DNA of 64,000 bases from Candidatus Obscuribacter sp. GTDB lineage: Bacteria > Cyanobacteriota > Vampirovibrionia > Obscuribacterales > Obscuribacteraceae. The notes beneath the pieces were generated by a model, which had not been told where the DNA came from, did not search any database, and worked only from the letters and a program-made list of their open reading frames with translations. Shown in pieces: positions 7,991 through 16,159 of the stretch; the stretch's first letter is position 1, and each line of letters starts with the position of its first letter. The translations under genes were made by a program, and so were the position numbers. The stretch covers positions 1,488,001-1,552,000 of the forward strand of contig JADJQZ010000001.1 in NCBI GenBank assembly GCA_016712465.1. Reading direction: 5' to 3'.

Positions 7991-8980
7991 GAAGCGCGTG
8001 AGCCCTTCCTTACCGCCTACAAGTAAGGCTAGTTCCGAGAGTATTTGCACGGCATCTTTCAGCCCGGCAATCTGCGTCAGGCGATTGCGGTAGGGCGCAG
8101 CACCGCTTATACCCTTGGTGTAGTTTGTGAGGTGGCGTCTTGATTCATTCACCCCTACGCGCGGTCCTTTATAGGCAATCAGACCGGTACAGTGCCAGAA
8201 AGCCATGATCAGTCTCTCGATATTGTCCGGCGGTTCATCGAGAATGCCCCGGTCGAGATAGCGTGTTATAGCTGGAATAAGCCAGGGGTTACCCAGCGTA
8301 CCTCGGGCCACGGCCACGCCGTCGCAGCCGGTAATTTCCAGCATGCGCATGGCTGCTTCCGGGCTGAAAACATCGCCGTTACCGAAGACCGGAATCGAAA
8401 GAGCGGCCTTCACCAGGGCAATATGCTGCCAGTCGGCATTGCCCGAATAAAGTTGCTGACGGGTGCGACCATGCACGGTGACAAGGGATGCCCCGGCTTC
8501 TTCGGCCATTTCTCCGAATTCCACGGCGTTGCGGTTCTCGTCGTCCCAGCCGAGGCGAAACTTGACTGTTACAGGCACTTTCACCGACTGTTTGACGGTT
8601 TTGATAATTTCCCTGGCCAGGTCCGGTTCTTTCATAAGGGCGCAGCCGTCTTTGCCCTTGGTGATCTTGGGCACCGGGCAACCCATGTTGATATCCAGGA
8701 AATCGGCACCGCGTTTCTCCGCCAATTGAGCGGCATGGGCCATGACATCGGGTTCATGACCGAAGATTTGAATACCGATGGGATGCTCATCGGCGCCCAG
8801 ATCCATAATGCGTGATTCAGGCTTGGCCAGAAGGGCCCTGGAACTGACCATTTCGGTGGACATCAGGCAACCCGGATCGATGCGCCTGACAATGGAACGA
8901 AATACAAGGTCGGTGACGCCGGCCATGGGCGGCACATAGACCCGACTATTCAAGGTAAGACTTCCAATTTGCACTGGCAC
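7865..8980 (-). CDS. dus: tRNA-dihydrouridine synthase (Dus family)
   Basis: 371 aa, GTG start. FMN enzyme that reduces uridine in tRNA D-loops. Visible motifs: PPMAGVTDLVFR near the N-terminus, NMGCPVPKITKGKDGCALM with the catalytic Cys, VTVKFRLGWDD, VTVHGRTRQQLYSG, VFGNGDVFSPEAA and GVAVARGTLGNPWL, the FMN phosphate site. The order is that of DusB-type enzymes. The last ~41 residues (Asn/Gly/Glu-rich, then PVDIDAILPVAIP) lie antisense to the conserved 69-aa membrane gene, so this tail is probably a read-through extension and not core fold. Confidence 0.93.
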   Translation of the reverse strand: MPVQIGSLTLNSRVYVPPMAGVTDLVFRSIVRRIDPGCLMSTEMVSSRALLAKPESRIMDLGADEHPIGIQIFGHEPDVMAHAAQLAEKRGADFLDINMGCPVPKITKGKDGCALMKEPDLAREIIKTVKQSVKVPVTVKFRLGWDDENRNAVEFGEMAEEAGASLVTVHGRTRQQLYSGNADWQHIALVKAALSIPVFGNGDVFSPEAAMRMLEITGCDGVAVARGTLGNPWLIPAITRYLDRGILDEPPDNIERLIMAFWHCTGLIAYKGPRVGVNESRRHLTNYTKGISGAAPYRNRLTQIAGLKDAVQILSELALLVGGKEGLTRFLLAVEQDNLKNGEHPGERNGNGEGGIKTPVDIDAILPVAIP

Positions 8981-9101
8981 AGACGAGCCGGCCCCCGGTC
9001 AGTTGAGGTTTACAAGATACAAGAATACAACTTTATGGCGCCAACTGGCTAACGCGCTAAGCTATATGTAACTGTGGTCGATCTATAAAGAAGGGGGATT
9101 C

Positions 9102-9779
9102 TTGTTAGCGGCTTTGCGGAAAACCTTGTTCGGTTTAATTGGCAGTATGGTGGTGCTAGTGCCTCAAGCTTGCGGGGCGGCCGAGCCCAAGTTCAAAGAG
9201 CCGCCGCCACCAGATCCCAGCCGGTTTGTCATATCCGGTCGCATTGTCGACCGCCGGGGCGAGGCCGTCAAAGACTGCACGGTACGGCTCTGGGAGCCGA
9301 AAGGCAAGGTTTCTCTGGAGACTCGCTGTAAACCGAGCGGTGAGTTTTCCATACCTCATAATGAATCGGGTGCCTTGACCCTGGAAGTGCTTCCTCCGGA
9401 AGCTTCAGGCTATGCTCAATCGCTGGTGGAAAAGCTGCCGGGCAATGAAAGTCGCAAGCTTATCGTGCGGCTGCGCCCCGGTCATCTGGTCACGGGACGG
9501 ATTCTCGATTGCGACGGCAAGCGTGGCTTGAAGGGCTTGATCATAAAAGTGGAACCGCTCGATAAGGGCGAGGACGGTCAGGCTCACCTGCACGGCAGCG
9601 GGGGCTGCGAGACCCTCAAGAAAGGAGTATTCTCTTTCAGATTGACGGAAGGGAAGAAGAAAATGCTCATCATCAACGAGCTCTATTCTTCCGTGCCCCC
9701 AGTCAGCGCCAAGGAGTTTCAGGTGTCGGGCGACACCCATCTTGGTGCCATCGTCCTCAGTGCCGCCCATAAAGACTGA
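9102..9779 (+). CDS. exported protein with carboxypeptidase-regulatory/Ig-like domains
   Basis: 225 aa, TTG start preceded by AAGGGGG. The N-terminus is a signal peptide (MLAALRKTLFGLIGSMVVLV) with a cleavage region around ACGAAE; a lipobox is possible but poor. Residues ~45-120 read as a CarboxypepD_reg-like beta-sandwich (FVISGRIVDRRGEAVKDCTV, EFSIPHNESGALTLEV), and a second related unit follows (GHLVTGRILDCDGKRGLKG). It probably acts outside the cytoplasmic membrane, perhaps in adhesion or as a structural domain. It sits 19 bp upstream of larC with no obvious functional link. Confidence 0.75.
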   Translation: MLAALRKTLFGLIGSMVVLVPQACGAAEPKFKEPPPPDPSRFVISGRIVDRRGEAVKDCTVRLWEPKGKVSLETRCKPSGEFSIPHNESGALTLEVLPPEASGYAQSLVEKLPGNESRKLIVRLRPGHLVTGRILDCDGKRGLKGLIIKVEPLDKGEDGQAHLHGSGGCETLKKGVFSFRLTEGKKKMLIINELYSSVPPVSAKEFQVSGDTHLGAIVLSAAHKD

Positions 9780-9798
9780 AATTTGCGCGGGAGTTAGC

Positions 9799-11115
9799 AT
9801 GAAAATTGCCTATTTCGACTGTAGTTTCGGCGCGGCCGGAGACATGCTGCTCGGCGCTTTTCTGGATGCCGGATTCAGCCTGGCGGTTTTGCAGGAGGAA
9901 CTCTCCAAACTGCACTTACCCCAGGGGGAGTTTCAACTGGCACTCTCCAAGGTGCATCGCACAAGCCTTCTGGCATCCTACCTGCAAGTGCAAATAGAAC
10001 CTGGCAGTCATGAAGAAGCTTCGAAGCATGTACATGAACATGTCCGTCAGCCCCATGACCACCATCATCACCATGAGCATGAACATCATGAGCACAGGCA
10101 TACCCATACAGGGGGTGAGCGGCACTTAAGTGAGATTCTTTCTCTAATTGAAAATTCGACTTTGGCCGCGCCGGTCAAAAGTACCGCCACCCGCATATTT
10201 CGGCGCCTGGGGCAAGCGGAAAGCAAAGTGCACGGAGTGCCGGTGGAAGATATTCACTTTCATGAAGTCGGTGCCACTGACGCCATTGTGGACATCGTCG
10301 GTTTTGCCGTTGCCTTTCACGGGCTCGGTATCGAGAAAGCCTATGTCTCAGCCCTGCCCCTAGGCAGCGGCACGGTCAAGACCAGTCATGGAATTTTTCC
10401 GGTGCCCGGCCCCGCTACCCTCAACCTGCTTGTTGATGCCGGTGCCCCCACAAGGGAGATGAACGTCGGCTATGAATGTCTTACACCAACCGGTGCAGCG
10501 ATACTAACCACGGTGGCGGATGCTTTTGCCGTGGTGCCGGCCTTCTCCCGCATCAGTGCTTGTGGCTACGGGGCCGGAACCTTGAATCCTGCCAGTCATC
10601 CCAATGTGGTGCGCATCATGCTTGGTGAAAGCGGCATTAATGCAGATGAAAGTACCGCCGGCAATTCTTGCAATTCCGAGATTGTGGCTTGCCTGGAGAC
10701 CAATATCGACGATTGTTCGCCCCAGGTCTTGGCCTTTGCTGCCGAGGCTCTTCTTACTAAAGGTGCTCTCGATGTGAGCCTCACGGCCTGCACCATGAAA
10801 AAGGGAAGACCGGGGCATTTACTTACGGTCTTAAGCCGACCGGAAGAAGCCCAGGCACTGGCAGAGATAATCATGAAAGAAACCACCGCTTTGGGTGTTC
10901 GCTCTTTCCTTTGCGAGAGGCTTACCCTCGATAGAGATTTTGTTTCAGTAAACGTTATGGGCGAGAAAATCAAAGTGAAGGTAGCCCGCGATAAGATGGG
11001 CAAGCTCATCAATGTGCAGCCCGAATTCGATGACTGTAAGCGCCTTTCGCTCGCGAGCGGCATGGCCCTGAAAGAAGTCATTGCCGAATGCTTGAGGCTC
11101 TGCGCGCTTTCGTAG
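9799..11115 (+). CDS. larC: LarC-type nickel insertion protein with His-rich insert
   Basis: 438 aa from the ATG at 9799 (GGGAG leader). The start MKIAYFDCSFGAAGDMLLGA is the family signature (DUF111). LarC inserts Ni into the nickel-pincer nucleotide cofactor of lactate racemase and related enzymes, consuming CTP. The insert at residues ~70-110 holds over a dozen His in HxH and HH pairs, a plausible metal reservoir. Later motifs (EDIHFHEVGATDAIVDI, TPTGAAIL, ETNIDDCSPQ, MKKGRPGHLL) are intact. In Lactobacillus larC is split by a programmed frameshift; here it is one frame. No larA, larB or larE is visible in the window. Confidence 0.93.
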   Translation: MKIAYFDCSFGAAGDMLLGAFLDAGFSLAVLQEELSKLHLPQGEFQLALSKVHRTSLLASYLQVQIEPGSHEEASKHVHEHVRQPHDHHHHHEHEHHEHRHTHTGGERHLSEILSLIENSTLAAPVKSTATRIFRRLGQAESKVHGVPVEDIHFHEVGATDAIVDIVGFAVAFHGLGIEKAYVSALPLGSGTVKTSHGIFPVPGPATLNLLVDAGAPTREMNVGYECLTPTGAAILTTVADAFAVVPAFSRISACGYGAGTLNPASHPNVVRIMLGESGINADESTAGNSCNSEIVACLETNIDDCSPQVLAFAAEALLTKGALDVSLTACTMKKGRPGHLLTVLSRPEEAQALAEIIMKETTALGVRSFLCERLTLDRDFVSVNVMGEKIKVKVARDKMGKLINVQPEFDDCKRLSLASGMALKEVIAECLRLCALS

Positions 11116-11172
11116 AGGAGTTGGACACGGCAAGAGTGACCGCCAGAGGTTCTAGCGCTTGTGCCATGCGTT

Positions 11173-12048
11173 TCATTCAGCGCATATGTTTTGGGCTTCC
11201 ATTTCGGCAATCTCGTCGCAGGCCATAATCAGTTCTTCAACGTACTTATCTGAAGACAGTCCATGCGCTTTTGACAGTCGATCTATCATAGTGGGTGTAA
11301 GTTCTTGCGCGCTGCGCCCGATTCGATATAGATGACGCTCTGCCGGACCGCCTCTTTGTTTGAGAGTTGTCTGCGTGAGTTTATGCTTTGACATAACCTC
11401 CAGTATGGCCTTCCCAAGTAAATCTTTGTAGTCTGACAAAGCATCCATGTCTTTTGCATGTCTAAACTGGTCGTCAGCCTTATAGCGGACAACGTCTAAA
11501 TCTATCGACACGTTTTGGCTAGGCCAAAATACATGGTTCCCAAATTCATCGATTTGAAACCGTTCTCGTTCACGTGTTGGCAATTCAGCCAGTCCTACAA
11601 ACTCAGCGAATTTGACTCGGTAATGCTTCAAGTCACAAGCTTGCACGACAAGCTCATCGCTCTCTACGTAGGCGCTTGCAATACTGCTTTCAGCGCGCTT
11701 GTCACACCATGCGTGTAAGATTCTGTTGATTTGCTCGATGGATGTTACTCTAAATAGCTTTCGAAGCAACTCCGGCGTATCCAGTTCCTGAACTTTGTCG
11801 AAGAACACATCAGCATTCGTATCCATGCGTACGAAGACCACTCTGAGATTACTCAATTTCAGGGTTTCTTCTATAAGTCCGTCTGCGAACTTATTCAAGG
11901 TGCTCGATTTGAGAACTAGAAATGTATCCCGCCCTCTGTCCTTTGCTTCGAAATCAAGGCGAAAGACGAAATGCTCTGGATTTTTGATTTGATTTTCCAC
12001 GACCCTTTCCGGGTCGATCACTACTAATTTCTTTTGTGCTACTGTCAT
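11173..12048 (-). CDS. DUF2442-containing protein with C-terminal HTH-like region (putative antitoxin)
   Basis: 291 aa. I choose the ATG at 12048 because ATGA overlaps the stop of the upstream DUF4160 gene, a typical translational coupling. Residues ~125-190 read as DUF2442 (LKHYRVKFAEFVGLAELP, FQIDEFGNHVFWPSQNVSID). The last ~80 residues look like a helix-turn-helix (LTQTTLKQRG, ELTPTMIDRLSKAHGLSSD). The first ~120 residues (FRLDFEAKDRGRDTFLVL onward) match nothing I recognise; normal DUF2442 proteins are ~80-100 aa. DUF4160/DUF2442 neighbours are commonly seen as pairs resembling toxin-antitoxin modules. The segment is visibly more AT-rich than its flanks, suggesting acquisition. Confidence 0.75.
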   Translation of the reverse strand: MTVAQKKLVVIDPERVVENQIKNPEHFVFRLDFEAKDRGRDTFLVLKSSTLNKFADGLIEETLKLSNLRVVFVRMDTNADVFFDKVQELDTPELLRKLFRVTSIEQINRILHAWCDKRAESSIASAYVESDELVVQACDLKHYRVKFAEFVGLAELPTRERERFQIDEFGNHVFWPSQNVSIDLDVVRYKADDQFRHAKDMDALSDYKDLLGKAILEVMSKHKLTQTTLKQRGGPAERHLYRIGRSAQELTPTMIDRLSKAHGLSSDKYVEELIMACDEIAEMEAQNICAE

Positions 12049-12338
12049 CTTGCTATGCTTCTGCTTGGATGTAATGCCTTCCATTGCTTGTTCAGGGCAC
12101 TGCAATGCTTTTTCATCAGTACCAGGAGGAGTTTCGTTTCACTGCCTGTCAACGGGCACTCTTTCAGGCTCTCTGGGTATTTAGAGTCCCATACGATTTC
12201 ACGTTTGATAATGCTGAGGTTGAACTTGATGCGTATGTTCCAATTGTCCTTGATTATGTGAAAGTGAGGTGGGGAGTGGTCTTCCGGATACATCTCTAAG
12301 ACTAAGCCGGGCATTTGAAATGCGTCAAGCTGTGCCAT
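12045..12338 (-). CDS. DUF4160 protein (putative toxin-antitoxin partner)
   Basis: 97 aa from the ATG at 12338, which has GCAGGAAC just upstream; a GTG 7 codons earlier is possible. The core LVLEMYPEDHSPPHFHI is the DUF4160 signature (acidic residue then PPHFH), and the strand IRIKFNLSIIKREIVW follows. Function is unproven; the family is usually next to DUF2442, as here, with a 4-bp ATGA overlap. The pair is transcribed toward larC. No restriction, phage or integrase gene is adjacent. Confidence 0.8.
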   Translation of the reverse strand: MAQLDAFQMPGLVLEMYPEDHSPPHFHIIKDNWNIRIKFNLSIIKREIVWDSKYPESLKECPLTGSETKLLLVLMKKHCSALNKQWKALHPSRSIAR

Positions 12339-12512
12339 TGAAGTTCCTGCTAGATTCACGCCCGACTATCAAGTATTATACTAAAATCGGACATTTGCGC
12401 AAGGGGGTGAGGTAGATGTCCGATTTGGGGCGCCAAGTCGGATTGAGCTTGTTTCGAGTGTCAGAAACTTTTGGGTCTTGGGCGCCGACTGTTCCCCTAC
12501 CCGCGCATCTAT

Positions 12513-12536
12513 TTATAACGAGTGTTTTGTTATAAT
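12513..12536 (+). promoter_or_regulatory. perfect inverted repeat over the -10 box of the TetR gene
   Basis: TTATAAC (12513-12519) and GTTATAA (12529-12535) are a perfect 7-bp inverted repeat with a 9-bp spacer. The right arm contains TATAAT (12531-12536), a consensus -10 element. The ATG of the TetR gene follows 7 bp later, which places the expected transcription start at or next to the ATG. Size and symmetry fit a TetR-family operator, so autorepression is likely. The role is inferred. Confidence 0.65.
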
Positions 12537-12543
12537 CTTTGCC

Positions 12544-13119
12544 ATGCCTAAGATTGTTGATCATGATGAATACAGGCGCAAAATAATAGACGCCAGCTTC
12601 GAGATAATTGCCAAAAGGGGCTACGCCGCTGTGAGCATGCGTGATCTGGCTCGCACTTTGAGAATTTCTACAGGTACGCTCTACTATTACTTCCCCAACA
12701 AGTTGGGACTTTTCGAAGCCATACTGCGCAAGTACGGCGTCGACGATATGAAGAAGCAAGCCCCAGATAATATCAATTCGCCCTCCTTCGAAGACGGGGT
12801 GGAACTTCTCATTGAAGGAATGAAGAAGCAGGAAGCCCTCTGGGCCAAGCTCTTGCTCGTGCAGGTTGACGCCTACCGAGAGCCCGAGGGGAAACTGCTT
12901 TCGGCCTTCAATACGGTTTTCACTTCCGAGAATACCCGAGACTATCTTTCCAATCTTCTGCACATCAAGAACACCGATGTCCTGGACACTATCAGGGCCT
13001 TGATGCTGGGGCTTATCATTCAGAGGGTGATTGGCAAACGAAAGGTTGATTGGCAGGTACAAAAGTCTGTCATTCTTGAGACTTTTGCTGTTCATGCAAG
13101 TGTGCGCTCAGGGGGTTAG
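12544..13119 (+). CDS. TetR/AcrR-family transcriptional regulator
   Basis: 191 aa from the ATG at 12544. The N-terminal DNA-binding domain is standard: RRKIIDASFEIIAKRGYAAV, then the HTH SMRDLARTLRISTGTLYYYF and PNKLGLFEAIL. The C-terminal ligand domain (residues ~70-190) is helical and not assignable to a ligand. No Shine-Dalgarno precedes the ATG, and the consensus -10 lies 7 bp upstream, so the mRNA may be leaderless. A perfect inverted repeat on the -10 suggests self-repression. It is convergent with the 69-aa membrane gene at 13135 (15 bp between stops); the regulated target is not evident. Confidence 0.93.
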   Translation: MPKIVDHDEYRRKIIDASFEIIAKRGYAAVSMRDLARTLRISTGTLYYYFPNKLGLFEAILRKYGVDDMKKQAPDNINSPSFEDGVELLIEGMKKQEALWAKLLLVQVDAYREPEGKLLSAFNTVFTSENTRDYLSNLLHIKNTDVLDTIRALMLGLIIQRVIGKRKVDWQVQKSVILETFAVHASVRSGG

Positions 13120-13134
13120 CGAGGCTTTTGTCGG

Positions 13135-13344
13135 CTAGGGCGTATAGAGAAGCATAATTTCGAAAATTGAAAATAGCCAGGCAAATGGAACTGCAATGGT
13201 GAAGGCCGTGTCCATTCCCCAGTTTATGTCGTTGCCGTCTCTCCAATCGCAGTACCAGGTGACGGCGCTGGTGAAAGGCACAATGAACCAGCCCATTAGA
13301 CCGGACATAGCCACCAGAATCAAAATAACGGTCCAGAAATCCAT
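13135..13344 (-). CDS. 69-aa membrane protein, copy 2 of a paralogous pair
   Basis: MDFWTVILILVAMSGLMGW starts this protein, identical in length to the one at 7781-7990. Conserved between the two: MDFW, MGW, WYCDW, DG.DINWG, DTAF, IAVPFAW, IFEI, LLY (45/69 identical, no gaps). A GGAGG Shine-Dalgarno lies 8 bp before the ATG. Two hydrophobic segments flank a polar loop. Unknown family. It is convergent with the TetR gene and lies about 0.3 kb from an exported TPR/VWA operon that reads the same way. Confidence 0.88.
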   Translation of the reverse strand: MDFWTVILILVAMSGLMGWFIVPFTSAVTWYCDWRDGNDINWGMDTAFTIAVPFAWLFSIFEIMLLYTP

Positions 13345-13450
13345 AAAACAAACCTCCGGCTTTTGGACCGGCGGATGCTAGTGTTCAAAAAAAAATCTGG
13401 CAATGGGAAGGCCCCCACTGCAGGCGAAGGTAAATTCGCGCTGGAATTTC

Positions 13451-14368
13451 TTACATGCGGGCTCTGATTTTCTTGGCCCGAGCCAGTTCCTGGGCTGCTT
13501 CTTTCTTCATGCCCAGCTTCTCGTAGGCGGCGGCTAATAGCTCGGCGGTGGAAGGGGCGGCGTCTTCGTCGAGCTTGAGCGATTTACTGAGGTCGGCGAC
13601 GCATTCTTTGTACTTACCAATTTTGAAGTAGAGCCTGCCTCGCTTTTCCAGGGCAAATTCATTGTCGGCATTGAGTGTTATAAGACTGGTGTAATCGGCG
13701 ATGGCCTGCGGATACTTGCCCAGGCGCTCACAGAGCCGAGCCCGGTTGGTGAGATCTCCCTCTTCCGGTTTTGTGGCCAGTTTGCAGGCTATATTCCATT
13801 CGTCCAGGGCCTCTTTGTCTTTCTTCAGGGCTTCCAGGTTGAGCGCCTTCAAGGTGTGGGGGTAGGCTAAGTTGGCGAGTTTGTACTGCTTCATGGCAAA
13901 ATCCATCTCATGGGCGGCCTTTTCGTGTTCGCCCCGGCTCTGGTAGATACGACAGAGCACAAAAGATGTGAGACCGGTGTCTCTGCCTAATTTTCGGCTG
14001 GTAAGACAGTCTTTCAGGGCGGCATCTTCCTGGTTGTCGCTGAGCAGGGCAGCCGCCCTGAAGTTATATACGGATGGGTACTTCTTAGCTTGCGGATCGC
14101 TTGCGACAATCCGATTGAGATCTTCCAGATTGCCGTGTCGGTGCGCTCTCTCCTTAACTTCGATGCTTTCGTAGAGAAGGGGGATGCTGTTCATATTTTG
14201 CGACAGAATGCGGTCATAGAGTTTGACGGCGTCGCTGGGGCGCCCCTGGCTATCAAGCTTGCGTGCCAGGCTGAGCATCTTGGTAGTGTCTGGTACCTGG
14301 GCTGAGACCCGGCAGCAGGAGAGGGCAAGTATTAGGCTAGTCAATTTGACTATGTTTTGACCTTTCAT
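13451..14368 (-). CDS. exported TPR-repeat protein
   Basis: 305 aa with a signal peptide (VKLTSLILALSCCRVSA, cleavage before QVPDT). The rest is built of 34-residue TPR units, for example LARKLDSQGRPSDAVKLYDR and YTSLITLNADNEFALEKRGR, with several degenerate copies to the C-terminus. TPRs mediate protein-protein contacts; the partner is probably the VWA protein of the upstream gene, since its ATG overlaps the VWA stop by 4 bp (ATGA). Likely periplasmic or surface-located. Exact role unknown. Confidence 0.85.
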   Translation of the reverse strand: MKGQNIVKLTSLILALSCCRVSAQVPDTTKMLSLARKLDSQGRPSDAVKLYDRILSQNMNSIPLLYESIEVKERAHRHGNLEDLNRIVASDPQAKKYPSVYNFRAAALLSDNQEDAALKDCLTSRKLGRDTGLTSFVLCRIYQSRGEHEKAAHEMDFAMKQYKLANLAYPHTLKALNLEALKKDKEALDEWNIACKLATKPEEGDLTNRARLCERLGKYPQAIADYTSLITLNADNEFALEKRGRLYFKIGKYKECVADLSKSLKLDEDAAPSTAELLAAAYEKLGMKKEAAQELARAKKIRARM

Positions 14369-15765
14369 TTGTAGACCTTGTTGGCGTTGCGCTTCAGAAC
14401 CGTCTCTTTTTCATTTACCTCAATGGGTTGAGCAACCGCCGGCGCGCCGCTGCCGGCCTGTGTACCGGTAGGATGAGCTTTGACGACAGGTGCCGGCGTC
14501 TGTGGCTTTTGCCCGGTACCGCTACCGGTGCCCAGTGGAGTACCGGCAGGAGTACCTGTAGGATGGGCTTTTACCGGTTCCTGTTTCTTGACTGTTTGAG
14601 TTTGACTTACCTGGTCCTTTCCTTTGGTTGTTTCTTGAGACTTTCCATCATAAGTATAAATATGGGCTGAAAGTGCTTCTTTCGCTTTGTTGACCCCGGC
14701 ACCGCCACCGGAGATGGTATCTTCCTGCGGCACAGCCCTCGATAGGGTATTGGTCCAGCCGTCTTTATGGGCGGTTTCCAGGGGCACGACTGAGACTACA
14801 TCCTGGGCTGCACCTTGTTTCACCAATTCCGTATCTAATTCTTTGAGATACTTTTCCGGCGCCCCTACTTCGATAAAGACTATGGAGAGTAACTTCGGTT
14901 GCTTCAAGCTATTGACGCGATTTATGATTGCTTTCTTGAGGGCTTCGGCATCGGTCGGTCTGCCATCGGATATGATGGCAAGAAGGGCGGGCTTGCCGCC
15001 TTCCAGGGAGCGCCTCACGATCTGAAAAGCGTCTTCCAGAGCCGGTGCCATATTGGTTTCACCATCGGGCGAAGTGCTTTCGAAGACGGACGGTAACTGT
15101 GCCGGGGAGCAGTTGGCATAAGAACGCGGCTGCGAATCGAAGGTGATGATGCTGATTTCTTTTTGCAATAGACCGTTTTCAGCCCGGTAGATGTCCTCCA
15201 GGTGTTGCTTGCACCATTGCCAGCGGCTGGTGCCGCCCGGGCAATCTTTTGTATCCATGGAAGCCGATTTGTCTATGACCATGACCAGGCTGCGCTCGTG
15301 CAGGATCTGGGCCGGGGTTTTCTTGGTCGCAGCGGCGGCTGAAGGGGCTTGTGCCGGTGCCGCCGCTCTCAAGTCAATCATACAGAGATACTTCTTGCCG
15401 CCTCTCATGACGATAAGGGCAGCATAGGGTTTTCTTGCTGCTCTGGAGAGGATCTTGTCGCCGTTTGCCAGACCGGCCTTCCAGGCCAGTGAATCGGGCT
15501 GCACGTAGGTGACCGTTTCGGGGGGATTGGGGGCGTCGGTAGCGTAACCAAGAGCGTTCACTTTGGGTCTCAAAATGAGGCTTTCGCCGACTCTTCCCTC
15601 CAGGCGCTTGGGCTGAGGTAGTACATCCAGGCTGGGAATTTGAGGCAGGAGCTTGATTGGTTCTGGCTTGCCATGGCCGGGGCTGCCCTTCACACAGTCT
15701 GTTGGAAAGGCGGTGATGGCCAGGGTTAGAGCCAGTGCTTTGCTAAGTAGCCGGGGCGGTAGCAT
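14365..15765 (-). CDS. exported PDZ-like/von Willebrand factor A protein
   Basis: 466 aa. A signal peptide (LLSKALALTLAITAFPTDC) is followed by a PDZ-like region (~55-130; VQPDSLAWKAGLANGDKILS). The VWA domain (~155-335) has a complete MIDAS: DKSAS, the Thr of GETNMAPAL, and SDGRPTD. Residues ~350-466 are Thr/Pro/Gly/Lys-rich with the repeat VKAHPTGT, probably disordered or a wall-spanning linker. VWA domains bind proteins through a divalent ion. The 4-bp overlap with the TPR gene indicates a coupled two-gene operon. Similar VWA-TPR pairs occur in envelope complexes; the specific system is not recognised. Confidence 0.88.
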   Translation of the reverse strand: MLPPRLLSKALALTLAITAFPTDCVKGSPGHGKPEPIKLLPQIPSLDVLPQPKRLEGRVGESLILRPKVNALGYATDAPNPPETVTYVQPDSLAWKAGLANGDKILSRAARKPYAALIVMRGGKKYLCMIDLRAAAPAQAPSAAAATKKTPAQILHERSLVMVIDKSASMDTKDCPGGTSRWQWCKQHLEDIYRAENGLLQKEISIITFDSQPRSYANCSPAQLPSVFESTSPDGETNMAPALEDAFQIVRRSLEGGKPALLAIISDGRPTDAEALKKAIINRVNSLKQPKLLSIVFIEVGAPEKYLKELDTELVKQGAAQDVVSVVPLETAHKDGWTNTLSRAVPQEDTISGGGAGVNKAKEALSAHIYTYDGKSQETTKGKDQVSQTQTVKKQEPVKAHPTGTPAGTPLGTGSGTGQKPQTPAPVVKAHPTGTQAGSGAPAVAQPIEVNEKETVLKRNANKVYK

Positions 15766-15937
15766 ATTGTTTCCTTAAATTCTCGGCAAAAGCAGCTCTG
15801 GCAAGTACCGGCATGATACTTGCCGCGGATTATAACTGACAACGTGCTCCAACATTCCGGCAAACTTTGATCAATTTTGCGCTTCCTTTGGTTACTATTG
15901 CTCTTTGCACAGGGGTGTCCCGGAGGGAAGTCAAGTC

Positions 15938-16159
15938 ATGTCCAAGCTTAAAGATCTTGTAGACGATAAATTGCAGAAGTTTTTTGCTCCACCTACTTTC
16001 GTGGTGCAGGACATCGTGCCTGCCGATGACGTTTCCAAGTCTATTATTGAGCATCAAAAGTATCGCTACCAGCTAGCCAGCCTTACTCCTCTGGCTGTGG
16101 GTCCTCACGGCGGACGCATACTTTTGATTTACAGCTACACCGGTGGTCCTGTGGGCTAA
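15938..16159 (+). CDS. small protein of unknown function
   Basis: 73 aa from the ATG at 15938, chosen because CGGAGGGAAG lies just upstream. The sequence starts MSKLKDLVDDKLQKFFAPPT, with no membrane segment; the C-terminal half has alternating strand-like residues (GGRILLIYSYTGG). No family recognised. It overlaps the start of the SanA-like gene by 17 bp if that gene begins at 16143, so they are probably coupled. Confidence 0.65.
   Translation: MSKLKDLVDDKLQKFFAPPTFVVQDIVPADDVSKSIIEHQKYRYQLASLTPLAVGPHGGRILLIYSYTGGPVG

Noticed and set aside
9742..9798. Upstream extension of larC by 19 codons
   Set aside because: The family begins exactly at the ATG at 9799, which has a GGGAG leader; the extension overlaps the preceding gene's end.
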